The notes under the pieces are model-generated. The model did no database searches. It saw only the letters and a list, made by a program, of their open reading frames with translations, and was not told the origin of the DNA. Positions 1 through 7,376 of a stretch of 14,448 nt of DNA are shown piece by piece. The DNA is from JARRQB01 sp965368585 (GTDB taxonomy: Bacteria > Pseudomonadota > Gammaproteobacteria > Chromatiales > Chromatiaceae): the NCBI GenBank assembly GCA_965368585.1, contig CBDUNM010000131.1, positions 1-14,448 on the forward strand, given 5' to 3'. The position numbers and the translations under genes were made by a program. Every line of letters begins with the position of its first letter. Within the stretch, counting starts at the first letter, position 1.

Positions 1-2
1 GT

Positions 3-1589
<1,587 letters not shown>

Positions 1590-1627
1590 ACTGCCACGTC
1601 GCGAAACGGATTTTCGTCAACTTGGAG

Positions 1628-1656
1628 TAGACACATTCGCCGCTTTCTCGTAATAT
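1628..1656 (+). promoter_or_regulatory. Sigma-70-type promoter of the tRNA-Ala/tRNA-Glu operon
   Basis: A TAGACA box (1628-1633, 5 of 6 matches to TTGACA) is followed by exactly 17 bases and a TAATAT box (1651-1656, 4 of 6 matches to TATAAT). The bases after the -10 box are GC-rich (gcgcgcc), like the discriminators of stable-RNA promoters under stringent control. The predicted start, near 1663, lies about 9 bases before mature tRNA-Ala. It sits in the 82-base gap after glnS, so the tRNAs are probably transcribed independently of glnS. Assigned by pattern only. Confidence 0.65.
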
Positions 1657-1671
1657 GCGCGCCTTCCAGAC

Positions 1672-1747
1672 GGGGCCATAGCTCAGCTGGGAGAGCGCAA
1701 CACTGGCAGTGTTGAGGTCGGCGGTTCGATCCCGCCTGGCTCCACCA
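1672..1747 (+). tRNA. tRNA-Ala (anticodon GGC)
   Basis: A complete 76-base cloverleaf. The acceptor stem is 1672-1678 with 1737-1743. The D arm is 1681-1696. The anticodon stem is 1698-1702 with 1710-1714, and the anticodon GGC is at 1705-1707. The T arm is 1720-1736, with loop TTCGATC. The discriminator A is 1744 and the CCA end (1745-1747) is encoded. The third acceptor pair is G-U (G1674 with T1741), the classic identity element for alanyl-tRNA synthetase, which confirms the assignment. It decodes GCC and GCU. Confidence 0.97.
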
Positions 1748-1766
1748 AACAATTCGTTTCATATAC

Positions 1767-1842
1767 GTCCCGTTCGTCTAGAGGCCTAGGACATCGCCCT
1801 TTCACGGCGACGACAGGGGTTCGACTCCCCTACGGGACGCCA
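1767..1842 (+). tRNA. tRNA-Glu (anticodon TTC)
   Basis: A complete 76-base tRNA, very close to E. coli tRNA-Glu. The acceptor stem is 1767-1773 with 1832-1838, and the discriminator is G1839. CCA is encoded at 1840-1842. The anticodon stem is 1794-1798 with 1806-1810, and the anticodon TTC is at 1801-1803. It lies 19 bases after tRNA-Ala, so the two form one transcript ended by the terminator that follows. An Ala-GGC/Glu-TTC pair is a familiar arrangement in gammaproteobacteria. I see no second copy of its 3' end nearby that would mark an integrated element. Confidence 0.97.
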
Positions 1843-1849
1843 ATAAAAT

Positions 1850-1881
1850 AAAGGGCTTAGGAGAAATCCTCGGCCCTTTTT
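1850..1881 (+). terminator. Rho-independent terminator of the tRNA operon
   Basis: AAAGGGC (1850-1856) pairs with GCCCTTT (1873-1879). Inside it a second helix pairs AGGA (1859-1862) with TCCT (1867-1870) around a GAAA loop. The structure runs into a T-tract at 1877-1881. It begins 8 bases after the CCA of tRNA-Glu, as expected for the end of the tRNA transcript. Confidence 0.85.
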
Positions 1882-2043
1882 CGTTGGCTTCGGCAAGTTT
1901 TCGGTAACTTTGTCTTCGACCGACAGTGACGGACGTCAGATGACAGGAACCCTGCACCCACCAAATCGACGTGCTAGACTGGCGCCAGTCCGACGCCTCA
2001 CAAGGAAGTCCTGGACGTAGCGCCCAACAAGGGAAGCTCAAAC

Positions 2044-2073
2044 AAAACCCCCGGCTCGGAGCTGGGAGTTTTT
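2044..2073 (+). terminator. Orphan intrinsic terminator
   Basis: AAAACCCCC (2044-2052) pairs with GGGAGTTTT (2064-2072) with one internal mismatch, around a small GCT/AGC inner stem. It ends in a run of T bases interrupted by one C. No protein gene ends just before it, so it may terminate a small RNA starting near the palindrome at 1977-1990 or be left over from a decayed gene. The pattern is clear; the transcript it serves is unknown. Confidence 0.5.
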
Positions 2074-2153
2074 CTTTAGGGGCACACATTCCGCATGCTC
2101 GTTCTGGACACGGTCGGAGACTATTCGCAGACGAATTCACAATTCATGCGTAA

Positions 2154-2474
2154 CGCGAAAACTGTCTGCACTGCGCGCGGCTGATGCTGGACGAACTACC
2201 GCCTGAACTCAAACTGAGCGCCTTGCGCATGCGCCTTCGTTGTGGGGCTTGCGGGTCTCGGTCAACGAGTATCCGGATTGGTTGGTGCGGCTGGGATGGT
2301 GGATCTAATTTCGCTACGCGCCGATGGATCGACGCGCCGAAGCGAATCTGTTCCCGAATCGTGGCGGAAGCAAGACGCACTCCTCTGCTAACAGTAATCA
2401 GCCAAGCAGACGAAAGCAAAGTGTGTAGCGCTGCGAACTCCACCTTCCTGGAGCAGCCTATTCTGCAAACTTAA
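2154..2474 (+). pseudogene. Probable remnant of a small zinc-ribbon protein gene
   Basis: Frame 3 after the TAA at 2151-2153 reads NCLHCARLMLDELPPEL and then LRCGACGSR, giving a C-x2-C ... C-x2-C-G zinc-ribbon pattern. The spacing and the intervening helix resemble small hypothetical zinc-ribbon proteins of proteobacteria. The first cysteine pair lies upstream of the first available ATG (2184), and a stop codon sits just before it. A protein started at 2184 would therefore lack half the metal site. The same frame is also open before that stop (from 1971), which would fit a premature stop. The C-terminal half after about residue 45 shows nothing recognisable. This may instead be a chance ORF; the cysteine pattern is the only support. 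Confidence 0.33.
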
Positions 2475-2618
2475 AACCGCAGCCGACAATGCCGTACCTT
2501 ATTGCTACTCTGTTCGGTATATTAGAACCATGGTAGCTGCCTTTACGGATTTCGCATGGAAGCCACTGTGTCTGGTAAGTAAAGCAGTCCTTTCAGCATT
2601 CGCACCTGTGGGTTTGGC

Positions 2619-3974
2619 ATGTATTCTGACAAAGAGATTCCGTACAACTTTTATCCGCAGCATGTCGCGAGCGAGACCTTCCGCTTGGTTCGAGAACACA
2701 ACGAGTCTATTGTCGAGCGGTTCTACCAGCATCTGGTAGCCAACGCAGCGAGCTCGGAGTTTCTCACCCACGAAGAAATCGAGAAACGCCTCAAAGGCTC
2801 GTTTAGCAATTGGCTGGAGTACACCTTTGACCGCGATCGAGTGATTGCGGATCCTAAGCGTTTTTGCGAGTATCAGGACAATATAGGCCGCGTTCATTCA
2901 AGGCTGGATATCAGCCTGCACCTGATCAATTACGCAAAGGTGGTACTGAAACGGTGTCTATTCGATCTCGACCTGGCCAACACCAGCAATCCTACGGAAA
3001 CCGTCTGTTACATATCCGACGTCATTGATTACGCGGTCGACACTTTCAATCAGTCTTACCTGAAAGAAATTATCGATACGACCCGGCACATGCAGTCCCT
3101 GCGTGTCGTTGCATCAGGGCATCAACTGGCTCTGGACTTTGAGCGGGCCAAGGGTGAAGTAACCGCCTGGGCCAGAGACACTGTGTGGAATCTTACACAG
3201 GAGGCGGCGGCAGGGCACAAGACCGTCAGCGATCTCAATATCTACCATTGGCTTAAGCACAAGGGTTCTTTCACCTTCACGGACGACGACACTAGACTGA
3301 CGCTGCTTTCCGCATGTGAAAAACTGCTGGAAGTCGAAACGGCAATCGACAAACATTTAACCGAGGCGGATTCCGACTCGCGCAAGAGTGCGCTTGACGC
3401 GTCGATGCATACAGTGATGCGAATCAGCGACCAGGTCTGCAAAAAGCTGGACGAAGCGATCCACGTCATCCTCGAAGCCGAAGAACGAAGAGATGCACTC
3501 ACCAAGGCCTTGAGCAGGCGATACCTACTTTCAGTTGCGCAGCGCGAGGTCGTTTTCGCTAAACATTCCAATACACCGTTCTGTGTCTTGATGATCGACA
3601 TCGACGATTTTAAGGCAGTCAACGACCGGTACGGACACAGAGTCGGTGACGAAGTACTCGAGAAGGTCGCTTACACCCTGATAGATAGGGTAAGACCGGG
3701 TGACTATATCTTCCGCTACGGCGGTGAGGAATTCTTGGCGATCATCAGTGAAACAGAACTCGAGGTGGCATCACACGTCGCCGAGGACATACGAAGGCAA
3801 GTTCTGGCACAGGAATGCACCGCCTCTGATGTCGAACGAATTAACGTCTCCGTCAGCATCGGTGTCGCAGAGTATGATTTCCATCCCGACTTCATGCGTA
3901 CCGTGGAAGCCGCAGACAAACGCCTCTACGAGGCGAAACGAACTGGGAAAAATCGAGTAATCTGGACAGGCTGA
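2619..3974 (+). CDS. Globin-coupled diguanylate cyclase (DosC/YddV-like oxygen sensor)
   Basis: Predicted cytoplasmic heme sensor that makes cyclic di-GMP from two GTP; 451 residues against about 460 for E. coli DosC. Residues 1-150 are a sensor globin: His93 in RVHSRLDI matches the DosC proximal heme ligand His98, Tyr36 matches distal Tyr43, and Leu58 matches Leu65. Residues about 160-285 are the DosC-type middle domain, including WLKHKG (211-216). Residues about 290-449 are GGDEF. The active-site loop is GGEEF (368-372), and RPGD (359-362) forms the RxxD inhibitory site five residues before it, so the enzyme should be active and product-inhibited. The ATG at 2619 is the first start after an in-frame stop at 2580; its ribosome-binding site is weak. 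There is no DosP-type phosphodiesterase next door. GC is lower than in the flanking genes. By family knowledge, oxygen binding would tune activity; that ligand is inferred here. Confidence 0.9.
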   Translation: MYSDKEIPYNFYPQHVASETFRLVREHNESIVERFYQHLVANAASSEFLTHEEIEKRLKGSFSNWLEYTFDRDRVIADPKRFCEYQDNIGRVHSRLDISLHLINYAKVVLKRCLFDLDLANTSNPTETVCYISDVIDYAVDTFNQSYLKEIIDTTRHMQSLRVVASGHQLALDFERAKGEVTAWARDTVWNLTQEAAAGHKTVSDLNIYHWLKHKGSFTFTDDDTRLTLLSACEKLLEVETAIDKHLTEADSDSRKSALDASMHTVMRISDQVCKKLDEAIHVILEAEERRDALTKALSRRYLLSVAQREVVFAKHSNTPFCVLMIDIDDFKAVNDRYGHRVGDEVLEKVAYTLIDRVRPGDYIFRYGGEEFLAIISETELEVASHVAEDIRRQVLAQECTASDVERINVSVSIGVAEYDFHPDFMRTVEAADKRLYEAKRTGKNRVIWTG

Positions 3975-4142
3975 GTTTATCATCGAGAAAACTCCCTACT
4001 TTCCAGATCCTGGTAGTCCTTCAAGATGATATTTCGTATTGCCGACGTCATTGGGGTCAAGTCTGGCAATATATGAGTTTATTGAGATTATCACTAATAC
4101 TGCCTCACGTTTCCAATGCCTCCTGCCGGGTAAAGCTTTCGG

Positions 4143-4222
4143 TGACACGCCGTGAATACATCCCTGTAGCTTCGGCTGCTGCTTCCCTGCAGCAAACGGT
4201 CACTGAACCTGCATGTTGCACC
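4143..4222. repeat. Intergenic repeat-like segment
   Basis: The segment around CGCCGTGAATACATCCCTGT, followed by a GCTGCTGC...GCAGCA inverted repeat, resembles short dispersed intergenic sequences that I recall from several GC-rich gammaproteobacterial genomes. Only one copy is visible here, so the repeat nature rests on memory of the pattern, not on this sequence. Confidence 0.3.
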
Positions 4223-4245
4223 AGCCGTTCATGGGCCACATACCG

Positions 4246-4291
4246 AAACCCGATGTAGCAGCTTCGCATCCTCTTTTTCCGGGGTTTTTTT
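4246..4291 (+). terminator. Weak candidate terminator downstream of the cyclase gene
   Basis: AAACCC (4246-4251) can pair with GGGTTT (4282-4287) around a long loop that holds a smaller GATG/CATC helix (4252-4255 with 4267-4270). The structure ends in seven T bases (4285-4291). The long loop makes it weak. It lies about 270 bases after the cyclase stop codon, so it may act on that transcript only as a distant stop. Confidence 0.25.
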
Positions 4292-4469
4292 GCAGGGTAC
4301 GGTTGGTGATCGGCCCATGATCTATCCGGGCCCTCGCTTGTCCAGGCACGCCTGCACTGGCTGTTCACTCAAGTCGTAGCGACGGCTATGCCGTTCGCTC
4401 CACAGCGGCGTCCAGCCGCACCTGTCCGGCGCGATCATCCCGGATACCGGTGCAACATGCAGGCTAACG

Positions 4470-4487
4470 CTCTCCCGGCTGGGAGAG
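4470..4487. repeat. Perfect 7-bp hairpin downstream of the minus-strand gene
   Basis: CTCTCCC (4470-4476) and GGGAGAG (4481-4487) form a perfect stem with a 4-base loop. The hairpin lies about 65 bases beyond the 3' end of the DUF429-like gene on its transcript. No T-tract follows on either strand, so it is not a classical intrinsic terminator. It could protect a 3' end or be a dispersed palindromic element. Confidence 0.45.
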
Positions 4488-4552
4488 GGGACTTTGCGAC
4501 ACCCTCCGGAAGGAAGAAGGAGAGAGTAGTGAATGGAGGGGCGACCTACCCG

Positions 4553-5320
4553 CTACCACACACCGAGTATCCAGCCCTCCCGCGCGGCTTGCATGCGCTC
4601 CGCCGAAGTCAGCGGCGGGTTGAAGTAGTCGGTCAGGCGTCCGCGCCGGTCGCAGGTCTGCAGCCAGGCGGCGATACTCCAGGCGTCGTGCGCGTCCGGC
4701 TTGCGGCCCGCCTGGCCGAAGCGCCGCTTGTACAGCGCCGGATAGGCTTCGGCGATCACCGAACGGCCGGCGGGGACATCGAAGCCGTCGAACGGCCAGA
4801 AATGCACCGGCACCGGGGGCGGCGGCATTTCGCGCAACCGCGACAGCCAGGGCAGCCCGGCGTGAGTCGATTTCGCCACCGACCCCTGCACGTCGAACAG
4901 GAACACGCTCTTGGCGGTGGCGGTCCATTGCTCGCACAGGCGCAGTTCGTCGCGGTGGCCGGTGCGCGGATTACGCTCGCGCAGCGCATCGACACGGGTG
5001 TGCGGCTCGGCTGTCGGCCAGTGCCGCACGAAATCGTGCAGAAACGCATCCCAGTCCGACAGGCCGTAACGGTGCAGATAGGCGTCGGGGAAGGAGAAGC
5101 CGTGGTCGATCCCGATGACCACCGGGTCGGGGTGCTGCAAGGCCTGCGTGCAGTACTGCGCCACTTCCAGGCGCGACCAGTTCCGGGCGCCCGGCGCGGG
5201 CGGATCGACCCTGGCCGGTGCCCGGTCGGCCTCTGCCAGATAGACCTGTAAGCCCGGCAGACGCGCTACGGGCGTCGCAGCACCCGAGTAGTCGATACCG
5301 ATATAGCGCGAGAATCTCAT
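4553..5320 (-). CDS. RNase H-fold protein resembling DUF429
   Basis: A 255-residue protein of unknown function, read from ATG 5318-5320 to TAG 4553-4555. It opens with YIGIDYSGA (Asp10) and continues with IGIDHGFSFP (Asp72), EAYPALYKRRF (Glu191) and DAHDAWSIAAWL (Asp209, Asp212). This acidic-residue order is typical of RNase H/actin-like folds and of DUF429 proteins, which are predicted but mostly unproven nucleases. A longer form from an ATG at 5408-5410 is possible, but its extra 30 residues look unlike a conserved N-terminus, and the family begins just before the GIDYSG strand. No signal peptide or membrane span is seen, so it is probably cytoplasmic. It stands alone between a convergent and a divergent neighbour. 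The fold is fairly sure; the biochemical role is not known. Confidence 0.75.
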   Translation of the reverse strand: MRFSRYIGIDYSGAATPVARLPGLQVYLAEADRAPARVDPPAPGARNWSRLEVAQYCTQALQHPDPVVIGIDHGFSFPDAYLHRYGLSDWDAFLHDFVRHWPTAEPHTRVDALRERNPRTGHRDELRLCEQWTATAKSVFLFDVQGSVAKSTHAGLPWLSRLREMPPPPVPVHFWPFDGFDVPAGRSVIAEAYPALYKRRFGQAGRKPDAHDAWSIAAWLQTCDRRGRLTDYFNPPLTSAERMQAAREGWILGVW

Positions 5321-5525
5321 GAGGGGAATCCGCTCCGACTGCCACGGAGCGAGCCTATCATCGACGGACGTGTGCGTACTGGCACAGCGATCAATGCGCT
5401 CGTAATGCACCGTTTATTTCAGCATTTAGATCCTAGGTCGATACACCATTGTCGAGCTGGCGAATCAACGACCGGCGACGGGGTGCGCGCGACACGCCCG
5501 GGCCCGCTATCCACCTGCTGAAAAT

Positions 5526-5531
5526 AGGAAG
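5526..5531 (+). promoter_or_regulatory. Ribosome-binding site of the GAF-HlyD gene
   Basis: AGGAAG lies just before ATG 5534 and supports that start. The spacing is short: 4 bases from AGGA to the ATG. The roughly 200-base divergent gap upstream presumably holds the promoter, but I see no clear -35/-10 pair. Confidence 0.6.
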
Positions 5532-5533
5532 AA

Positions 5534-7252
5534 ATGACACCGCAACTCCTGGAATCCTGGTTGGTGCTGCAATGTCAGGCGATACCCGGCGTGCGCGTGG
5601 GTTATGCCCGGTTTCGGCTCTCGGACAGCGAAGAGTCGTCCGCCAGTTGGCCGGCGCGTTCGGCACCCGACACCGAGTTGCACGACATGCTCAGCATGGC
5701 ACGGCGCAGCCGCGGCCCGGGGGTAGCCCAAACCCCCGGGCCCGTCGCACGCGATGCGCTGGTCTGGCGCATCGCCCGCCCGATCCTGGTGCAGGATCAG
5801 GTCGCCGGTGCGATCGTCATCGAGCTCGACCGCAACAACGCCGAGCAGCAGGACGCGGTGATGCGGCTGCTGCAATGGGGCAATACCTGGCTCGAACTGC
5901 TGTCGCGGTCCGCTGACGGCAGTGCCGAAGTGGACGAGTTGTCCGGTGCACTGCGGCTGGTGTTGAACGCCGAGTCGCTGCAACAGGCGGCGATGGCTGT
6001 CGTCGGCTATCTGGCTCACCGGCTGGATTTCGAGCGCGTCAGTCTGGGTCTCAGGCAGCGCGGCGGGTTGAAGATTCTGGCCCTTTCCGACAGCGCGGAG
6101 ATCGGGCCGGCGAGCGAGCTGGCCATGACCATTCTGACGCGCATGCACGCCGTCGTGGGGCCGGCCGCCACAGCCGACACGGCGCAAGCCGAGGCGCCGC
6201 GGGTGGCCAAAGAGCCCGGGTTGCTCACGGTCGCGCTGCACGCCCGGGGCGACGCCATTGGCGCGCTGACCTGCGAAACGCAAGCCGGTGGGTCGGTCCC
6301 GGACGCGACCGCCCAGCGTGCCGTGCGCATCGCCGAATTGCTGGGTCCGCTACTCGACCTGCAGCGGGCTCGGGAGACGGCGATTCATCGTCAGATCGCG
6401 CAGCGTATCACCGCCAGGCTGCAGTCCCTGAGCCAGCCGCGGCCTTTGCTGCGTGCCCTGGCCAAGCTCGCGGGCGTGGTGCTGTTGGCGGTCTATCTGT
6501 TGAGCCCGACGACTCACCGCGTCAGCGGCGCGGCCGAATTGCAGGGTGCCATACAGCGCGCCTTGATCGCGCCGTTCGACGGCTACATCGCCACCGCCCA
6601 TGCGCGGGCCGGTGAGCGCATCGACGCGGGGTTCGTGCTGGCCGAGCTCGACGACCGGGAACTGCGTCTGGAGTACCGCCAGCTCGCAGGCGACCGGACC
6701 GAACTGGACAAGCAATATCGCAAGGCCCTGGCGGCGCTGGATCATGCGCAGGCGCGCATACTCCAGGCGCAGATCGATCAAGCCAGCGCGCGCATCGATC
6801 TGCTCGCGCAACAGCTGGAACGCATCCGCTTGACCGCCCCCTTTGCCGGTGTGGTGGTGGAAGGCGACTTGAGCCGTGCGCTGGGCAAGCCGGTCGAGCG
6901 CGGCGAAGTGTTGTTCGAGATCGCCCCGTTGCATGCGTATCGCGTGGCGATCGAGGTCGCGGACCGGGATATCTCGGTGGTCCAGCCGGGACAGACGGGC
7001 CAGCTCATTCTGGCGGCCATCCCCAATCGACCCCTGCCGGTCGAGGTCACCAACGTTTCACGCATGGTCGGCGGCGCCGTAGAACCGGGCACATTTCGGG
7101 TGGAAGCGCGGCTGCAGGTGTCCGTGGACGTGCTGCGCCCCGGTATGCGAGGCGTCGCCAAACTGGCCGTGGGGCAACGCAGTCGCGGCTGGATCTGGAC
7201 CCACGAGTTGGTCGACTGGCTGCGTTATCGTCTCTGGGCGTGGCTGCCGTGA
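5534..7252 (+). CDS. GAF-domain HlyD-type periplasmic adaptor (membrane fusion protein)
   Basis: A 572-residue inner-membrane protein. Residues about 1-125 form a divergent GAF-like domain and about 140-280 a second GAF-like domain, both predicted to be cytoplasmic. A single membrane span lies at about 308-324. The rest would be periplasmic: a split biotinyl-lipoyl domain (about 333-372 and 433-465), an alpha-helical hairpin (about 375-432) and a beta-barrel (about 466-550), as in HlyD/AcrA adaptors. The C-terminus ends in a Trp-rich segment (THELVDWLRYRLWAWLP). HlyD proteins link inner-membrane machinery to an outer-membrane channel; the cytoplasmic GAF part could sense a ligand or dock a partner. 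The next gene also carries a HlyD-like arm, so the two probably work as a pair. A perfect 11-bp GC hairpin lies inside the coding sequence (5714-5742). Architecture is fairly sure; the substrate is unknown. Confidence 0.85.
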   Translation: MTPQLLESWLVLQCQAIPGVRVGYARFRLSDSEESSASWPARSAPDTELHDMLSMARRSRGPGVAQTPGPVARDALVWRIARPILVQDQVAGAIVIELDRNNAEQQDAVMRLLQWGNTWLELLSRSADGSAEVDELSGALRLVLNAESLQQAAMAVVGYLAHRLDFERVSLGLRQRGGLKILALSDSAEIGPASELAMTILTRMHAVVGPAATADTAQAEAPRVAKEPGLLTVALHARGDAIGALTCETQAGGSVPDATAQRAVRIAELLGPLLDLQRARETAIHRQIAQRITARLQSLSQPRPLLRALAKLAGVVLLAVYLLSPTTHRVSGAAELQGAIQRALIAPFDGYIATAHARAGERIDAGFVLAELDDRELRLEYRQLAGDRTELDKQYRKALAALDHAQARILQAQIDQASARIDLLAQQLERIRLTAPFAGVVVEGDLSRALGKPVERGEVLFEIAPLHAYRVAIEVADRDISVVQPGQTGQLILAAIPNRPLPVEVTNVSRMVGGAVEPGTFRVEARLQVSVDVLRPGMRGVAKLAVGQRSRGWIWTHELVDWLRYRLWAWLP

Positions 7253-7376
7253 GGGGCGACCGCGGCGCGCACCCGTCAAGCGCGGGTTGGATACACCGCA
7301 CTGCGTGGCGAGGATACGGTCGCACCGGGCACTCCGCTGGCCGTCCTTCTGCGGCCAGGCCGGCTGAATACAGGCG

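Larger units (their letters stand above)
1882..2618. other. Gene-poor stretch between the tRNA operon and the diguanylate cyclase gene
   Basis: About 740 bases with no convincing intact gene. It contains a perfect 14-base palindrome (1977-1990), an orphan intrinsic terminator (2044-2073) and a probable zinc-ribbon gene remnant (2154-2474), each listed or discussed separately. Base composition drops compared with glnS. Near 2518-2523 there is a TATATT box about 100 bases upstream of the next gene that might be its -10 element, but no good -35 box accompanies it. The longer ORFs on the minus strand here run back across the tRNA genes and are not credible. Confidence 0.5.
3975..4552. other. Non-coding stretch between the cyclase gene and the minus-strand DUF429-like gene
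   Basis: About 580 bases between the 3' ends of two convergent genes; I see no protein gene. It contains an imperfect inverted repeat at 4038-4070 (ATTGCCGAC with GTCTGGCAAT, one bulged base, no T-tract), an intergenic repeat-like segment (4143-4222), a weak terminator-like structure ending in seven T bases (4246-4291) and a perfect hairpin at 4470-4487. The ORF reading rightward from 4388 overlaps the minus-strand gene and looks like its shadow. Confidence 0.5.

Noticed and set aside
1802..2140. A minus-strand ORF spanning the tRNA-Glu 3' end and terminator
   Set aside because: It reads through a tRNA gene and a terminator, a common source of false ORFs.
1672..2618. tRNA-Glu as an integration site for a mobile element
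   Set aside because: I found no duplicate of the tRNA 3' end downstream, no integrase gene and no inverted terminal repeats in the following 2.7 kb.
4388..5251. A 287-codon plus-strand ORF
   Set aside because: It overlaps the minus-strand DUF429-like gene, whose frame holds conserved acidic motifs. The plus-strand product is Arg/Gly/Pro-rich with no recognisable family.
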